Shown here: positions 22,500 through 33,672 of the stretch, piece after piece
How the letters are laid out: each line of letters begins with the position of its first letter
Numbering within the stretch: position 1 is the first letter of the stretch
Assembly (NCBI GenBank): GCA_023055425.1
Contig: JALGPY010000009.1
Location: 18,107,775-18,171,774 of the forward strand
Direction: 5' to 3'
Source: Linanthus parryae
Taxonomy: Eukaryota > Streptophyta > Magnoliopsida > Ericales > Polemoniaceae
Length of the DNA: 64,000 bases
Translations under genes and position numbers: made by a program
The notes under the pieces: generated by a model
What the model was told of the DNA's origin: nothing
The model's input: the letters and a program-made list of their open reading frames with translations, nothing else
Database searches by the model: none

Positions 22500-23822
22500 T
22501 GTAGGGTTTTGATCATGGATATGCATCGGAATAAATAATAATTAATCCGATCAAGACTCTCCAAGGATCACAGGAAGAGAATTCATAACGATGGTAAGGG
22601 ATTCATAACAAGTACCTTGTGGGTCTCCTGTGATGACTTCAAACGCGAATTGTGTCACGTTTCTACGGTTGATCCAAGACTAGGATTGAGATCTAGATCA
22701 TTGAACTCCTTGTGCTAGCTAGGAACGGTGGAAGAGGAAGAAGGAATCACGCAACGAGGACCAAATGGAGGCTCGACCTCCTTGTTGTGGCCGACGGGTA
22801 GGGGCGAACCAAGGTGGGCGGTCGACCTCTTGATCTTGCTATCTCTCCTTGCTTTTTCTCCTACTCAAGTAATGTTATGAGCATTAGTATGTAGGAAGGA
22901 AGCTGGGAGCATCCTTTATATAGTCCAACAACTCCTTGTTTACTACATTAAGGCCCTCTCCTAATCCTACTCAAGTTCGAATTAGTCCACTTGCATATTA
23001 GTCCTACTAAGTTAGCAAGTTGTTGCGTTTTGATCGTTCTAATTAATTAATCATATTAATTAATTCTCAAGTCTAGGTTAATTCATATGACGTGTGACCC
23101 CATAGGTTTCTACTTAGTTGGTAGTAACTATTTACTAAAATGGAGCGGTGTCTAGCAACATATCTATTCCACCCAACTAATAGAAATAGTCATCCGACAA
23201 ACCTTGTGCAAGTATTGTCTCATCCCTTTGTCTCTATATCCGGATTGGAAACGAGACATACAAGTCACACTCGTATATCCAATCCATAGTTTCTTGATCC
23301 TGAGAATAGCCTTATTCGTGCAAATAACAGCAATATTCCATATTGATTAATCTGATTCTGGCGAGACCTTCTCTAAGCACTATCCCTCGAGTGGCTTCGG
23401 ATATTTTCTCCCGTTATGTGGGAGGGACAAATTCCATCTACATCACTATGATATCTAAGTTTGCTTCATATTGTGTCCGATACACGCCTTTATGGCTACC
23501 CAGTCACGGTGTAGCGTTTGACATTATCGAAACACAATATTCCACAACTAGATGATCTAGTAACTTCTCCAGTATGCCATTACCCCTAATGCACACCCAT
23601 GTGTTGGATCGTGATATCTCCATATCAATCCAACCCCATACTAGTCTATAGATGATCGTCCTGTTAATCAGTATAACGGACTACGGATATTTAAGATAAA
23701 CAACACAATTGTAAATCTAAGGACTTCATTATTTTAGATATTTCCATAAATAATACAATGAATATTCTATACAATTATTGTTCATACTAAACTAGATTGC
23801 CTATAGGGCATCTATTCTAACA
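22500..23822 (-). repeat. Copia-type 5' LTR without a partner in the window
   Basis: On the minus strand it starts TGTTAGAATAGATGCCCTAT and ends CCCTACA, followed by a primer site, so this is a 1.32-kb 5' LTR. No second copy or polyprotein is present to its left, so the element is truncated or rearranged. Confidence 0.7.
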
Positions 23823-24308
23823 GTTGAAATCCTAGAGGGATCAGATCTCTCAGGTGGAGAGTAGGCCTTTTGGAGCCGAACTTCGTAACAAGTTGTGTCT
23901 TGCTCTTAACATTTATGTACTTTAACTTCTTGCAAAACTGTTTCAACACAGGATAAGTTCAAGGCTTTGAAAATCCTTTCAAGTCCTTGAAAAATCTCAG
24001 AAGCTTTTTACCTGTCAGTTTTAGTTCAAGGATTTGAAACTGGTTTCAAAGCTTTGAAAAATTTCCAACATCTCTGTTTAATTTTTGAAACCATTATTTT
24101 AGCAAAAGTTTCCATACTCTATTCAACCCCCCCCCCTCTTCTAGTGTATATTTGATCCTGTATTATTTCCTACTTACACACTTCAAGATGTATTGGAAAG
24201 AAACCCCTTTTGTAATTTCAAACCATCGGGGGCCTTCAAATGTTGTGATTTCCATAAAGTTATCCAGTCCCCTGTTGTAGCATCTTTGTGACTAATGGTG
24301 TATAGTTT
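23823..24308. other. Unassigned, probably retrotransposon-derived
   Basis: It contains repeated words around CAAGGCTTTGAAA and GTTTCAAAGC and a run of ten C. No gene is seen. Confidence 0.4.
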
Positions 24309-24888
24309 TTTGGGGGTAAAACTAACAAAAAAAAACAATTACAAAATCATTCTCACACCACCAACTTCTGCATGATCTGCTTACAAAACACATAAGCAAA
24401 ACAGGAAAGGAGTACAAATTAAAACACTCAAACTAGGAGCTAGATCACATTTCGCAGCTAGCATATTAGCAAGTCGATTTCCTTCTCTCTAATATGGTAC
24501 AGAGAACTGTGAGTTGCAGCAAGTAACTCCTGGATTCGAGATATGAGTGACCGAAAAAGAAAAGATCTAAACAAAATCAACCACATCCTTAGAATCATGT
24601 TCCACAAACACATCCCTCAAGCCACATTGCTGAATTAATCTTAATCCTTTTAATATGGCCCAAATTTCTCCATTGAAAAGGGAGATGTTGCCTACACATT
24701 CCTGGAAACCCCAAATACAAGAACCCAAATCATTTCTACAAATCCTAGGAATGACTAGTACCCCATATTCCACAATCAACATTAAGCTTGAAATGATTCT
24801 ATGGAGGTTAGTGCGAGACACCAGACAAAGTTTCTGCACAACACTAGAATCATCAAAGAAGAGATCAAGTGACACTCTCTTTGCTTGA
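24309..24888 (-). pseudogene. LINE 3' fragment with RNase H domain
   Basis: The minus-strand frame 24567-24875 encodes about 100 residues ending in an RNase H-like block (NGEIWAILKGLRLIQQCGLRDVFVEHDSKDVVDFV) typical of the C-terminus of plant L1-type ORF2. The catalytic E and D are recognisable. The first aspartate region is degenerate, and nothing of RT is present upstream, so it is an old 5'-truncated copy. It is not closely similar to the intact LINE at 34.8-40.4 kb. Confidence 0.7.
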
Positions 24889-25033
24889 GAAAGTTAACTT
24901 TATGAGGTTAAAAAATCAACTGGAAATTTTGTTCATGAACCCTTTTTTATGCCAAAGCCAAATATTTGAAATCCCAGAGACAAAAACCATAGACCAAGAC
25001 ACACCTTCCACCAAAAGACTGGCTTGTGAAATG

Positions 25034-25078
25034 TATCCACCTAACTTTTTTTTGGGAGAAACTTATCCACCTAACTTT
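25034..25078. mobile_element. Micro-insertion (18 bp) with target duplication
   Basis: TATCCACCTAAC occurs at 25034-25045 and 25064-25075, flanking TTTTTTTTGGGAGAAACT. Read on the minus strand the insert is AGTTTCTCCC followed by eight A. Confidence 0.65.
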
Positions 25079-25308
25079 AACATTGTTTTCTTAGCACACT
25101 GTTTTTTGTCAATGAGATAATAGCATGCTCCACTGTACATGCATGAAGTTTGAGTCATCTCAGATGGTTTGTGGCCATCTTATTTTTGTGCTCTTCCATA
25201 TAGGAGTTCAATATATTTCGGATAGGTTGTTAACGAATGGAAGAGACGGATCGTGACTTCTAGAAGAATGAACCTTACATGAAGGACCCAGAAACAAGAC
25301 GGTATAAT

Positions 25309-26100
25309 CAGGGCCGGTCTTCCACTCTCAGTGGCCCTAGGCAAGTTCATTGAAGAGGCCCTTCAAAATTGTTCTTCTATTATTTTTTTACTGTCTCCTC
25401 CCAAAATTAGTGTCCTTTTGTTTTTTCAACTTTTTTGAGGAGATGAATCACCTTATAAAAGACTTACAAAAAATAGACACTTATTTTGAGACAGAGAGAG
25501 TACATACTGAGTTACTATCACTAACTTTTACTATTACTTTACATATATGAGATTATTGAATATATTCATGATCAAATTTTTCTTAATTTTCGGTTCCTAT
25601 ATATGAACATCCCACTCGAAAAATCGTTTAAGTGATATGGAACAAAGGATACCAACTGCTTAATTAACTCCAGCATGCTTAATATTCTCATCCTTTTTAA
25701 ACTCATAACAAGAATTAAAACAATTAAACTGAATAGCTTTAATTATGAAACATGGAACAAGAGAAATTAAATATAACATAAGAATAAAAATCATGCCTAA
25801 TGAAAGAAAGACAGATGCCATGTAATTTTAGAAATTTGAAAATACAGAATTAGAGAGTCGTGGTGAAAAATAGATATGTGAGAGAGGGAGAAAGAGAGAA
25901 GTGAAGAGAAAGAGAGTAGTGGAAAAGATGTAAAACTCGATACTGAAGAACACACGTCTCTCTTTCCCATATGTTTATGAATGCCCATAGCTTCATACGA
26001 TGAACCCATCAAATTACTAACTGTTTCAAAATTATGGGAGCCATATGGAAGTGGGGCCCTAGGCGGACACCTAATCAGGCTAAGGCCAGAGCTGGTTCTG
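25309..26100. mobile_element. hAT-like MITE (about 0.8 kb)
   Basis: The left end is CAGGGCCGGTC and the right end on the opposite strand is CAGAACCAGCTC. Both ends also contain CCTAGG beside GGCCC, giving imperfect terminal inverted repeats of the CAGGG type. The flanks GGTATAAT and GGTGTGAC could be a decayed 8-bp duplication (5 of 8 match). No transposase is encoded. Confidence 0.45.
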
Positions 26101-27356
26101 GGTGTGACGATCTAAAACTAATGCGTTTTGTCGAGGTTGCATCAAGGGTAGGATGGAGTTAATTAGTGACTTGGGTGGAACATCACAAAAAACTTACGAC
26201 TATTGGAGAGAAAATATTGACCTGATGAAAAATGGTCGCAAAAGCATTATTTTGAAGGAATAAAATGAACAACCTTAAGTTAATATCAACTCGGGAGCGT
26301 ACGCTCATGTAAGTCTTTGATTCGAAGGGGACACAAAACTCAAAGGGAGCTCCAAAAATGTTCAAAATAAGTGCGGGAGATGTCACCAATATGTACATAA
26401 CTACCTGCCCTAATCCTCTAATTATTGTTTCTGGTCAATATATCGGCCAATCGAAATTGCAATCACAAGCCCTAGTCAATCAACACAACAAATGGTGATT
26501 CCTAACGTCAATTACATTTGGTCTCAAGAATTAGTGACCCATACTGTTTCAGGAGTGTTGGAGATGACTGTGTTTGAGTCATTTCAAGGATTAGATTAAT
26601 GTAGATTAATGTTGTTCATATTTCTTTAAGTAACTTAATGTTTTTATCCGTTATATGGTATCTTTATGTGTTGTTTATTTATGTTCTCAATTTTTCAGCT
26701 TGTTTATTAGCTGTATGAAATTTTAATAATTTCTTAAGCATATTATTTTCACTTTTATGCTTTTTTTGCGATGCTTTATCGCCTGGGCGGCGACTTGCTG
26801 GAACCAGTCACCTAGCCACTTATTTCCGTGTTCTTTTTGTATCTTTTATTTTCCACCCACCCCAGATGCACCATAGACAACTCTCTTTACTATGGTTTTC
26901 ATTTTCTTTTTTTCTTTTACTTAATGATATCTTGCTACTGGCACACCATTCAACATCTCTGGGGATCAACGGGTTTTTTTTTACCAAAATGTTGATTGCA
27001 CCCACTTTTATAAAAGCATCCACAGCAGACTACTCAAATGGAAGTTATTACTAAATTAGCAAGTCAATTTGAATAAGTTCAGTGTCTAGTAGACTAGCTA
27101 AATCAAATACCATTTTAGTCTCCTACCTTTATGCTAGCTAGATTTGACGAGTCAACACATCCTAGCTACTTTCATTTTTTAGTTCTTATTTTAGTTTTAA
27201 TTAGTATTGGTATAACACTACTGGAGTAAATTTTCCACACTAAAATGAATAAGTTAAATTTATACTATAGTTTAGCTAATCTGTGGATAATACTATTGTG
27301 GATGCTCAATTTCACTAAACTGGAGGTGGACAATAAGGCATTAAGTCTAGTTTTTA

Positions 27357-27410
<54 letters not shown>

Positions 27411-27942
27411 AGAACTAAAATAATTTTTTTACATAGTATTTTATTAATTATGCCAAAACAATATATGTAATAATACATACAAGTATATTCAAAGTTGATA
27501 GATTTGTCAACTAAAATGATCTTATTGATCACAATCTTCTCCATTTCGACCGTGTTATCATTTTTCTTATCTAAATCGACAGTTATGCGAGATTTACATG
27601 TGTATTTAATTTATTTTTTCTTAAGTTTTTTATTTTGTTGTCATATTAATATCATTTTATCTTTACAAAAATGTTTAGGCAAACCGCCCGGACCGAAATG
27701 AACCAAACGTGAATTCTCGGTTTGGTGTTTCGTTTGGTTAGGTTAACTGTTTCAAATGGTTGGGTTATAAAATTGATAAATCGATGTACTCGGTTTGCTT
27801 TACAGTTTCAATTGGCATGACATCCCACAAGATTGGGCCGGATTTCGACAATATTGATAAATCCATGTATCCCACAAGATTGGGCCTGGCTTCGACAATA
27901 ATATAGCTTGTATCATTGTAGGAGGCAGCTTGTATTAAATTA
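26101..27942. other. AT-rich intergenic DNA
   Basis: No gene is recognised. It contains a (TA)n array (27358-27408) and two imperfect direct repeats around CCCACAAGATTGGGCC at 27827-27890. Confidence 0.6.
27358..27408. repeat. (TA)n microsatellite
   Basis: About 25 uninterrupted TA dinucleotides. Confidence 0.95.
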
Positions 27943-28298
27943 GGGAATTGATTCTTACACCGGCCATTATTTATGGTTACACCGGATTTTAGTTTATGTG
28001 ATTATTTTGTCCTCGCTGATAATTGAGTAGGAACATTTTCTCCATTTAAATCCATTATCTTTGTCATTCCCTTTACAGTTCAGAGAATTTGAATTTGTGA
28101 TGATAAGGTTACAAATCATTGCCATTTGTGGAAATAAATTTTTTACAGTCTTTCCATTACTTGTAAGAAATTAATTCTACTTTTTTCAATTATTGTGGAC
28201 AACCATTTTTTAAGTTCAAGAATGGTGATGATGTTCTTACCAATCAGGCAATCACTATCATGCCTGTACATATTTTTATAAAATTTCACCCTGACTCT

Positions 28299-28484
28299 GA
28301 ATTCATTTGTACTTTGTCCCTAATTGATTCTTAAAACTAATTTTGGCGCCTTAGCCGACATCTTCATGTGTTGTTCGAGTCTTCCATAGCCGAATTCGTT
28401 TGTACTTTGTCCCTAATTGATTCTTAAAAGTAATTTTGGCGCCTTAGCCGACATCTTCATGTGTTGTTCGAGTCTGCCATAGCC
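28299..28484. repeat. 93-bp tandem duplication
   Basis: Two units, 28299-28391 and 28392-28484, begin GAATTCATTTGTACTTTG or GAATTCGTTTGTACTTTG and are nearly identical through CCATAGCCG. Confidence 0.92.
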
Positions 28485-28678
28485 GCATTTTATTACACCC
28501 CAGATTTGATGTAATCTTTGGTTACAGAACAGCGATACGCTAAATCGCGTTGTCCTATTACTCTAATCAACATCTGGAGATGAATTTGACATAAATACAA
28601 TCTATTAATTTTAGTTTCTCCATTGTGAAAGGCGAAGCTAAGTGCACATTTTCATTCTTTCTTGATTTCTCAGATCAT

Positions 28679-28828
28679 CGACGGATATTTATTCAAGTAT
28701 TTGGGTAGCATGACAATAGCTACTTTGAAAGGTGATACCTAATTATTAACTCTCGACGGATATTTATTCAAGTATTTGGGTAGCATGACAATAGCTACTT
28801 TGAAAGGTGATACCTAATTATTAACTCT
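28679..28828. repeat. 75-bp perfect tandem duplication
   Basis: Units 28679-28753 and 28754-28828, starting CGACGGATATTTATTC, appear identical. Confidence 0.95.
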
Positions 28829-29259
28829 CCTCCCTTCTTGGCTGATCTCTTCCGGTGGGATCTTGTAATCCAAGAAATTAATATGACAGTCAAGTTAAAG
28901 TTTGAGCTTTTGGTCCAAAGATTTTTATTATTCCTCGAATTGCCATGATGATAGGCCTCCTACAATCAAATTAATGGATTATGTTTTTCGTAGAAAAAAA
29001 AATTAATGGTGTTTCCATATTAGATAGTGTTTTAGTATAGGAGAATGTTTCTGGTATATGGTGTTTTAATTGAGTAGGGTATAGTAGCAGCTTAAATATG
29101 GAAAATAATGAATGCATAAGATTTTCGGAAATAAATCATTGTAAATGGAATGACGAAAATTTTAACTGATTATTAGAGGGCTAAATATTCACGTGAATAA
29201 GAATCCGGTGTAACAATAAATAGACCGGTGTAAGAATCAATTCCCTTGAATTATTCACA

Positions 29260-29303
29260 TTATTTACATTTCATCTCTCAAAAAAAAAAATTATTTACAT
29301 TTC
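29260..29303 (+). mobile_element. Micro-insertion (18 bp) with 13-bp target duplication
   Basis: TTATTTACATTTC occurs at 29260-29272 and 29291-29303, flanking ATCTCTC plus eleven A. Confidence 0.75.
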
Positions 29304-29342
29304 AAAAAAGTATTTAAATGACCTTTCTCAAAAAATAAAAGG

Positions 29343-29350
29343 TATATAAA
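29343..29350 (+). promoter_or_regulatory. TATA box of the F-box gene
   Basis: TATATAAA lies 43 bp upstream of the start codon, giving a very short leader. Confidence 0.6.
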
Positions 29351-29392
29351 CTATAAAGGACCTTTCATCTTTTATTCCCTCAAACCCTAGAA

Positions 29393-30676
29393 ATGGAGGA
29401 AGGAAGAATCGAAGACGCTGCCATGATGACAGTAGCTAAAAACGAAGAGGATGAAGAAGGTGGAGGAGGGTTCAAGTACATTCGGGAGGAGATTGTCCTC
29501 AAACTACTCCCAAATCTACCTGCCGAATCTCTTCTGCGTTTCAGGTGCGTTTCTAAACGATGGTCACACCATATCTCACCCGGGATAACCCAACGTATTA
29601 AAGTTATCGTCCCCAAGAATAAAAATACTTCGTTTGTGTCGGTGGGTCAAAACGCTCAAGTAGAGAAAATTGCAATTGAGTTCGAAGGAACCATCTCTAA
29701 GCACAACCCTAGGGTTTCCCCTCACATCTATGGTTCATGTAATGGGTTTTTGCTTATTGGGGTTGGTATACATTTTCTTTTGTGGAATCCAACGACTCGT
29801 CTCACCTACGGAATGTTAACCTGTCGTTTTTTTATGCAATATACACCGCGAATGATGATCCGGCCGGGACTTTGTTTTGACTCAGACAACAATGAGTACA
29901 AGGTTGTGTTGGGCTTGAACGACCGCGATCGGCGTAATAGATCGGTGCAAGTGGGTAGTTTCAAAACTCAATCATGGTCTAGGGTAGACTTCTCGTACAA
30001 TGTTAGTCATTTTAAACCAGGACCAACTTTAAACAATTATGTTCACTGGTGGTCTACCAAAAGAATATTGTATTTTGATCCGAAAAAGAATAGCTTTACG
30101 AAAATGTCACTTCCAAAAGACTACAATGAGCACGGAGAAGTAATAATTGGCCTAGGAGTTTTAAATGGGTGCCTCGCTATGGTTCTTGATGACTTTGCGC
30201 TGTATAGAATGACACGGTATGGTGTGAAGACCTCTTGGGAATTTATGTTCATATTTGACTTGAGGAATGATCAGTATGGTGATGGAGAAGTGAGTTTCAC
30301 CCACGTGATTCCGCTTTTTATCACTGGTGAGGATAAAAGTAGGGTTTTTATTCATGTTAGAAGGGTGGAGTATGAAGAGTTCCCTTTCGATTCAGATGAC
30401 TCAGATTATTATTATACACAACCCGAAAAATTGGCGGATGTGTATGCTACAGTTGCATATGATGTTCGCAAATGTATGTGCACGGACATTGCTGTTTCAA
30501 AAGTAAGAAAGGAACATTATGATGGACCAGTTCTGTATGAAGAAACATTGGTAACACCCAGCAAGAGTCAGAAAACAGCATCCAGGGGAGGAAAGCAAAT
30601 CTGGAAGGTGAAAAAAGAAAACAAGACAAAATCAAAAAGACCTGCCGCTACTGTTCTTTTCCGGTTGATCTTGTAA
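29393..30676 (+). CDS. F-box protein with F-box-associated (FBA) domain, 427 aa
   Basis: F-box proteins are substrate adaptors of SCF ubiquitin ligases. Residues about 26-65 form the F-box (YIREEIVLKLLPNLPAESLL and RFRCVSKRW). The rest resembles the FBA type 1 domain: GSCNGFLLIG near residue 112, FLLWNPTTRL, FDSDNNEYKVVLG and WSRVDFSY. The start is the first ATG after a TATA box and follows CCCTAGAA. Single exon, as is common in this family. The frame stops with TAA at 30674-30676, but the same frame then stays open for 61 codons to a double TAA at 30860-30865. That extension repeats a Lys/Arg-rich KRPxATV motif found just before the stop, so the TAA may be a recent nonsense mutation or a polymorphism. 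Confidence 0.85.
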   Translation: MEEGRIEDAAMMTVAKNEEDEEGGGGFKYIREEIVLKLLPNLPAESLLRFRCVSKRWSHHISPGITQRIKVIVPKNKNTSFVSVGQNAQVEKIAIEFEGTISKHNPRVSPHIYGSCNGFLLIGVGIHFLLWNPTTRLTYGMLTCRFFMQYTPRMMIRPGLCFDSDNNEYKVVLGLNDRDRRNRSVQVGSFKTQSWSRVDFSYNVSHFKPGPTLNNYVHWWSTKRILYFDPKKNSFTKMSLPKDYNEHGEVIIGLGVLNGCLAMVLDDFALYRMTRYGVKTSWEFMFIFDLRNDQYGDGEVSFTHVIPLFITGEDKSRVFIHVRRVEYEEFPFDSDDSDYYYTQPEKLADVYATVAYDVRKCMCTDIAVSKVRKEHYDGPVLYEETLVTPSKSQKTASRGGKQIWKVKKENKTKSKRPAATVLFRLIL

Positions 30677-30862
30677 GGTACAAAGAAGTTGAAGCAGAAG
30701 AAAATAAAAGTGGAGGGCGTGGAACAAAAGTGGGAAGAGACTAGAAAGACAAGGAGGGATAGAAGGACGAAGGGCAAGAGACCTGAGGCTACTGTGTCTC
30801 CTCCTGTTAATCCGGTACTACCTATGAGTAATGCATTTGATCTTCTAAATGATTATGAATAA
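30677..30862 (+). pseudogene. In-frame open extension behind the F-box stop codon
   Basis: After the TAA at 30674-30676 there are 61 sense codons without a frame change, ending at 30860-30862. The peptide is Lys/Arg/Glu rich and contains TKGKRPEATVSPP, which parallels TKSKRPAATVLF just before the stop. This looks like the original C-terminus, now normally untranslated. Confidence 0.6.
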
Positions 30863-30920
30863 TAAGACCCTTAAACTTGATCATTGTAGATCAACGGGAT
30901 CTTCATTAGTTGTTGATTGC

Positions 30921-30924
<4 letters not shown>

Positions 30925-30955
<31 letters not shown>
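30925..30955. repeat. (AT)n microsatellite
   Basis: About 15 AT dinucleotides downstream of the F-box gene. Confidence 0.95.
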
Positions 30956-30958
<3 letters not shown>

Positions 30959-31157
30959 TGTGGTGCACTGGGCACAGCTTCATTAGATATGTTTATTTTT
31001 ATATTTAGTGTCCGTTTGGTAATGCTTTTGCTTTCTAAAACGTTGTTTTTCGAATCCAAAAGCAATAGTTATGTGTTTGTAAATTTTTATTTTTCTGCCT
31101 TCTGAAAAACAATTGGTTTCCCACCGCAGCTTTTGAAATGGAGGGGAGGGGTAGCTT

Positions 31158-31212
31158 TCCAGGACATGCTTTTTTTTTTTTTTTTTTTTTTTTTTGAGAA
31201 TCCAGGACATGC
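31158..31212 (-). mobile_element. Micro-insertion (31 bp, poly-T) with 12-bp target duplication
   Basis: TCCAGGACATGC occurs at 31158-31169 and 31201-31212, flanking 26 T plus GAGAA. The matching place in the right inverted repeat of the host element (about 34290-34310) has the target sequence once and no insert, so the empty site is visible in the same window. Confidence 0.85.
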
Positions 31213-31310
31213 TTTTTGAAAAATTAATTAATGTACATTTTTATCCATTACATAACATTAATTTTCAAAATTACCTATATAATTGCATTAAAATTCTAAA
31301 CGGATTGAAA

Positions 31311-32373
31311 CTCTATACCAACAAGATATATATGCACATCACATATATATCTACTAAAACACATTCTTATGTCAGTCCAATATCATTTCCCTTCAGTTGT
31401 TTCCAAAGCTTTCAAGTTTCCTTACGATTATCCCATTTATTTTTTACCTGACCTTTATCATATCTATAACCTGTAGTTTTTTTTAAAATTTTCGACTAAA
31501 GTTTGTCACCCGTCTCTCTCAAAGTGGGTACCTGGTCGATGCCCAGCATCGATTTTCTTAACACAACTCAACAAAAAATATCGGTGTTTTGTGTATCCCA
31601 CACAGCTTCTGGTCTCGACCACTTCCCCATCTATCATGAAAATACAAATATACTTTACTATGATATGCAAGCAATAAATTATGAGCAGCACTAACAGGAA
31701 ATCTAACAAAGAATTCTGGAAAAGGAAGCCACGACCATTGCTAACACCCTCTCAATGAAAAAACATTGTATTGGATGCTATGTATCTCAAGTAATCACTT
31801 TATGAAATCTTGTATCTAGTGTGGAACAAGTAGTAGGGGCATACACTCACCTCATATTCTTTATTGGGAAACAATGACATGTTCTTATTTAGCTAATGAA
31901 CTCAAACAGGCTGAAAATCAGTTGGCTAACTCATGCTTTGAACAATTGTTAACAAACTCTCAAAGAAAAAAGAGGAAATAATATGTTAGTGCAAAGATTA
32001 TAGTTGACAATTTTCATTATATGAAATGGGCAATTTATTTCGGTTAGAATGGCTGATCTGTGTTACAGATTCTTGTAAAAAAATTCAAAACTCACAAATC
32101 TTTGTTAATCGGAGATGTGTTTCTAATTACAAGTGTTCTTGTCAAAGAAGCTAGGAGACCCAATAAAATTTAGATCTAAAATATTGAAGAATTCTACAAC
32201 TAGAATAGCATATACAATCACATTGGTGGATAGATCATAATTATGAAATCTAATGAACAGTATAAAAAATACAATACAATGGGTACAGTCACTAACCTTT
32301 TGCTTTTTTGCCTTTTTAGTTGTTTGCTTGCTTCTACAGCGAAGAAGAATTCATGTTGCTATTGGGAAGAAAC
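31311..32373. other. Interior of the inverted-repeat element
   Basis: AT-rich non-coding DNA. I find no transposase or other gene. Confidence 0.6.
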
Positions 32374-32837
32374 TGTTAGGATTCCCAATACGTGAGAGAC
32401 AAGAGAAAGCAAGAAAACAAAAGCAAGATCAAGAACACATGAATTTACGTGGTTCACTAGTTTTGAGACTAGCTACATCCACTGCCAAACCAACCAATTT
32501 ATTGATGAGAAGACAACCCAATTACAAGCACACTACTAAAAAGGTCTTGATCCTGGCATCTATTTATACTAGTACAAAACTTGGTGCCAAAGCTATGATC
32601 AAAACGAGTCCTAGACAAACTAGGAGTGTATCTATCCAATATTGTTTCCTAAACAAATAAGAAGACTACCAATTAAAGCTAACAAAGACGTCCAAGTACA
32701 TTGTCGTCCAAGTACAATGTACCTTGCTAGCTTCAATCGCAAAGTCATAGTAGGACTTTGCCACTTCAACGAATTGTGTTTGGATCACAATTCTAACAAA
32801 TCTCCATATTTTTTTGAATCAATATAAAGTCCCAACA
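32374..32837 (-). repeat. TRIM 3' LTR
   Basis: 464 bp. The purine tract AAGGGGGAGGTT (minus strand) lies directly to its right. Confidence 0.93.
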
Positions 32838-33672
32838 AACCTCCCCCTTGACTCAAACTCCATAGCTACCGAACCAATTCTTCTCATCAATCCAACAAAC
32901 CCAATCCGAGTGTATTCCCGATTTGCAGAATTTGAACACACTCCCAATGCGTCCCGAAAAACGCCTCTTCAATGCACCATGACTAATGCATACCCCAACG
33001 TCACTACAATGACACTTAGTGACAAAAGTGCCTATCAAACAATGTCATGCCAATTTCCGCCGCCACCCGCACCAATGCGCAAAACCAATAACCCGATGCG
33101 CGCCAATCCAAGATCCAATCGCGCCACCAACCGATGCGTGCACAATAACACGCCATCAACCCCGCGTGCCCAACAACACGCGCCATGCTCCATGCCTGGA
33201 GCCCGAACCGCCCCCAAGGGGCCTAGAGAGCATCATTAACCTCGAGCGTCCCTCCTCCTCCCCCTGAAGCGAAATCTACAGGTGAACGATTATTTGGACA
33301 CTCCACCCAAACGCTAGTTGATTCGAGTCGCCACCACCTAGGCTTGAATCCTCCAAGCCGCCAAATCCAGATATAGATCCAGATCACTCGCCGGGTTGAG
33401 CATGCCATATCGATTGACGCGTGCCGGAACCGAAAGCGTGCCGGATGTACTAGAACTAGATCCACAATTCCAATGCTCCACAACAAGAGCCCGATAGCTC
33501 CCCCAACAAGGAACCCGATAGCCTCCCAACAAAGCCTTGGTGTGCTTGCACCCCTTGTTTCAGAGGCCAACCAGCGGAAACCCAATCTTCCCATCAAACC
33601 CGACATATCTTGATCACGATCCAACGCCATCGCTCCTCTTGAATCTCAACGAAACCAGGCTCTGATACCACT
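32838..33672 (-). other. TRIM internal region
   Basis: 835 bp, GC-richer than its surroundings (for example GCGTGCCCAACAACACGCGC). There is no retroelement protein similarity. It may be captured host sequence, which I cannot identify. Confidence 0.6.
33658..33670 (-). other. TRIM primer binding site
   Basis: The minus strand reads TGGTATCAGAGCC, a perfect complement to the initiator tRNA-Met 3' end. Confidence 0.9.

Larger units (their letters stand above)
27943..29245. mobile_element. Terminal-inverted-repeat element, non-autonomous, 1.3 kb
   Basis: The first 41-43 bp (GGGAATTGATTCTTACACCGG and on) are repeated in inverted orientation at the right end (ending CCGGTGTAAGAATCAATTCCC). The flanks TTAAATTA (27935-27942) and TTGAATTA (29246-29253) match at 7 of 8 positions, consistent with an 8-bp duplication. 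No transposase frame is present. It contains two internal tandem duplications and ends 147 bp before the F-box start codon. Confidence 0.75.

Noticed and set aside
27347..27544. 65-codon frame over the (TA)n array
   Set aside because: Translation of a microsatellite (Tyr-Ile repeat).
32814..33630. Several open frames in the TRIM interior on both strands
   Set aside because: They overlap each other on opposite strands and have no recognisable domain; the GC-rich interior favours open frames by chance.
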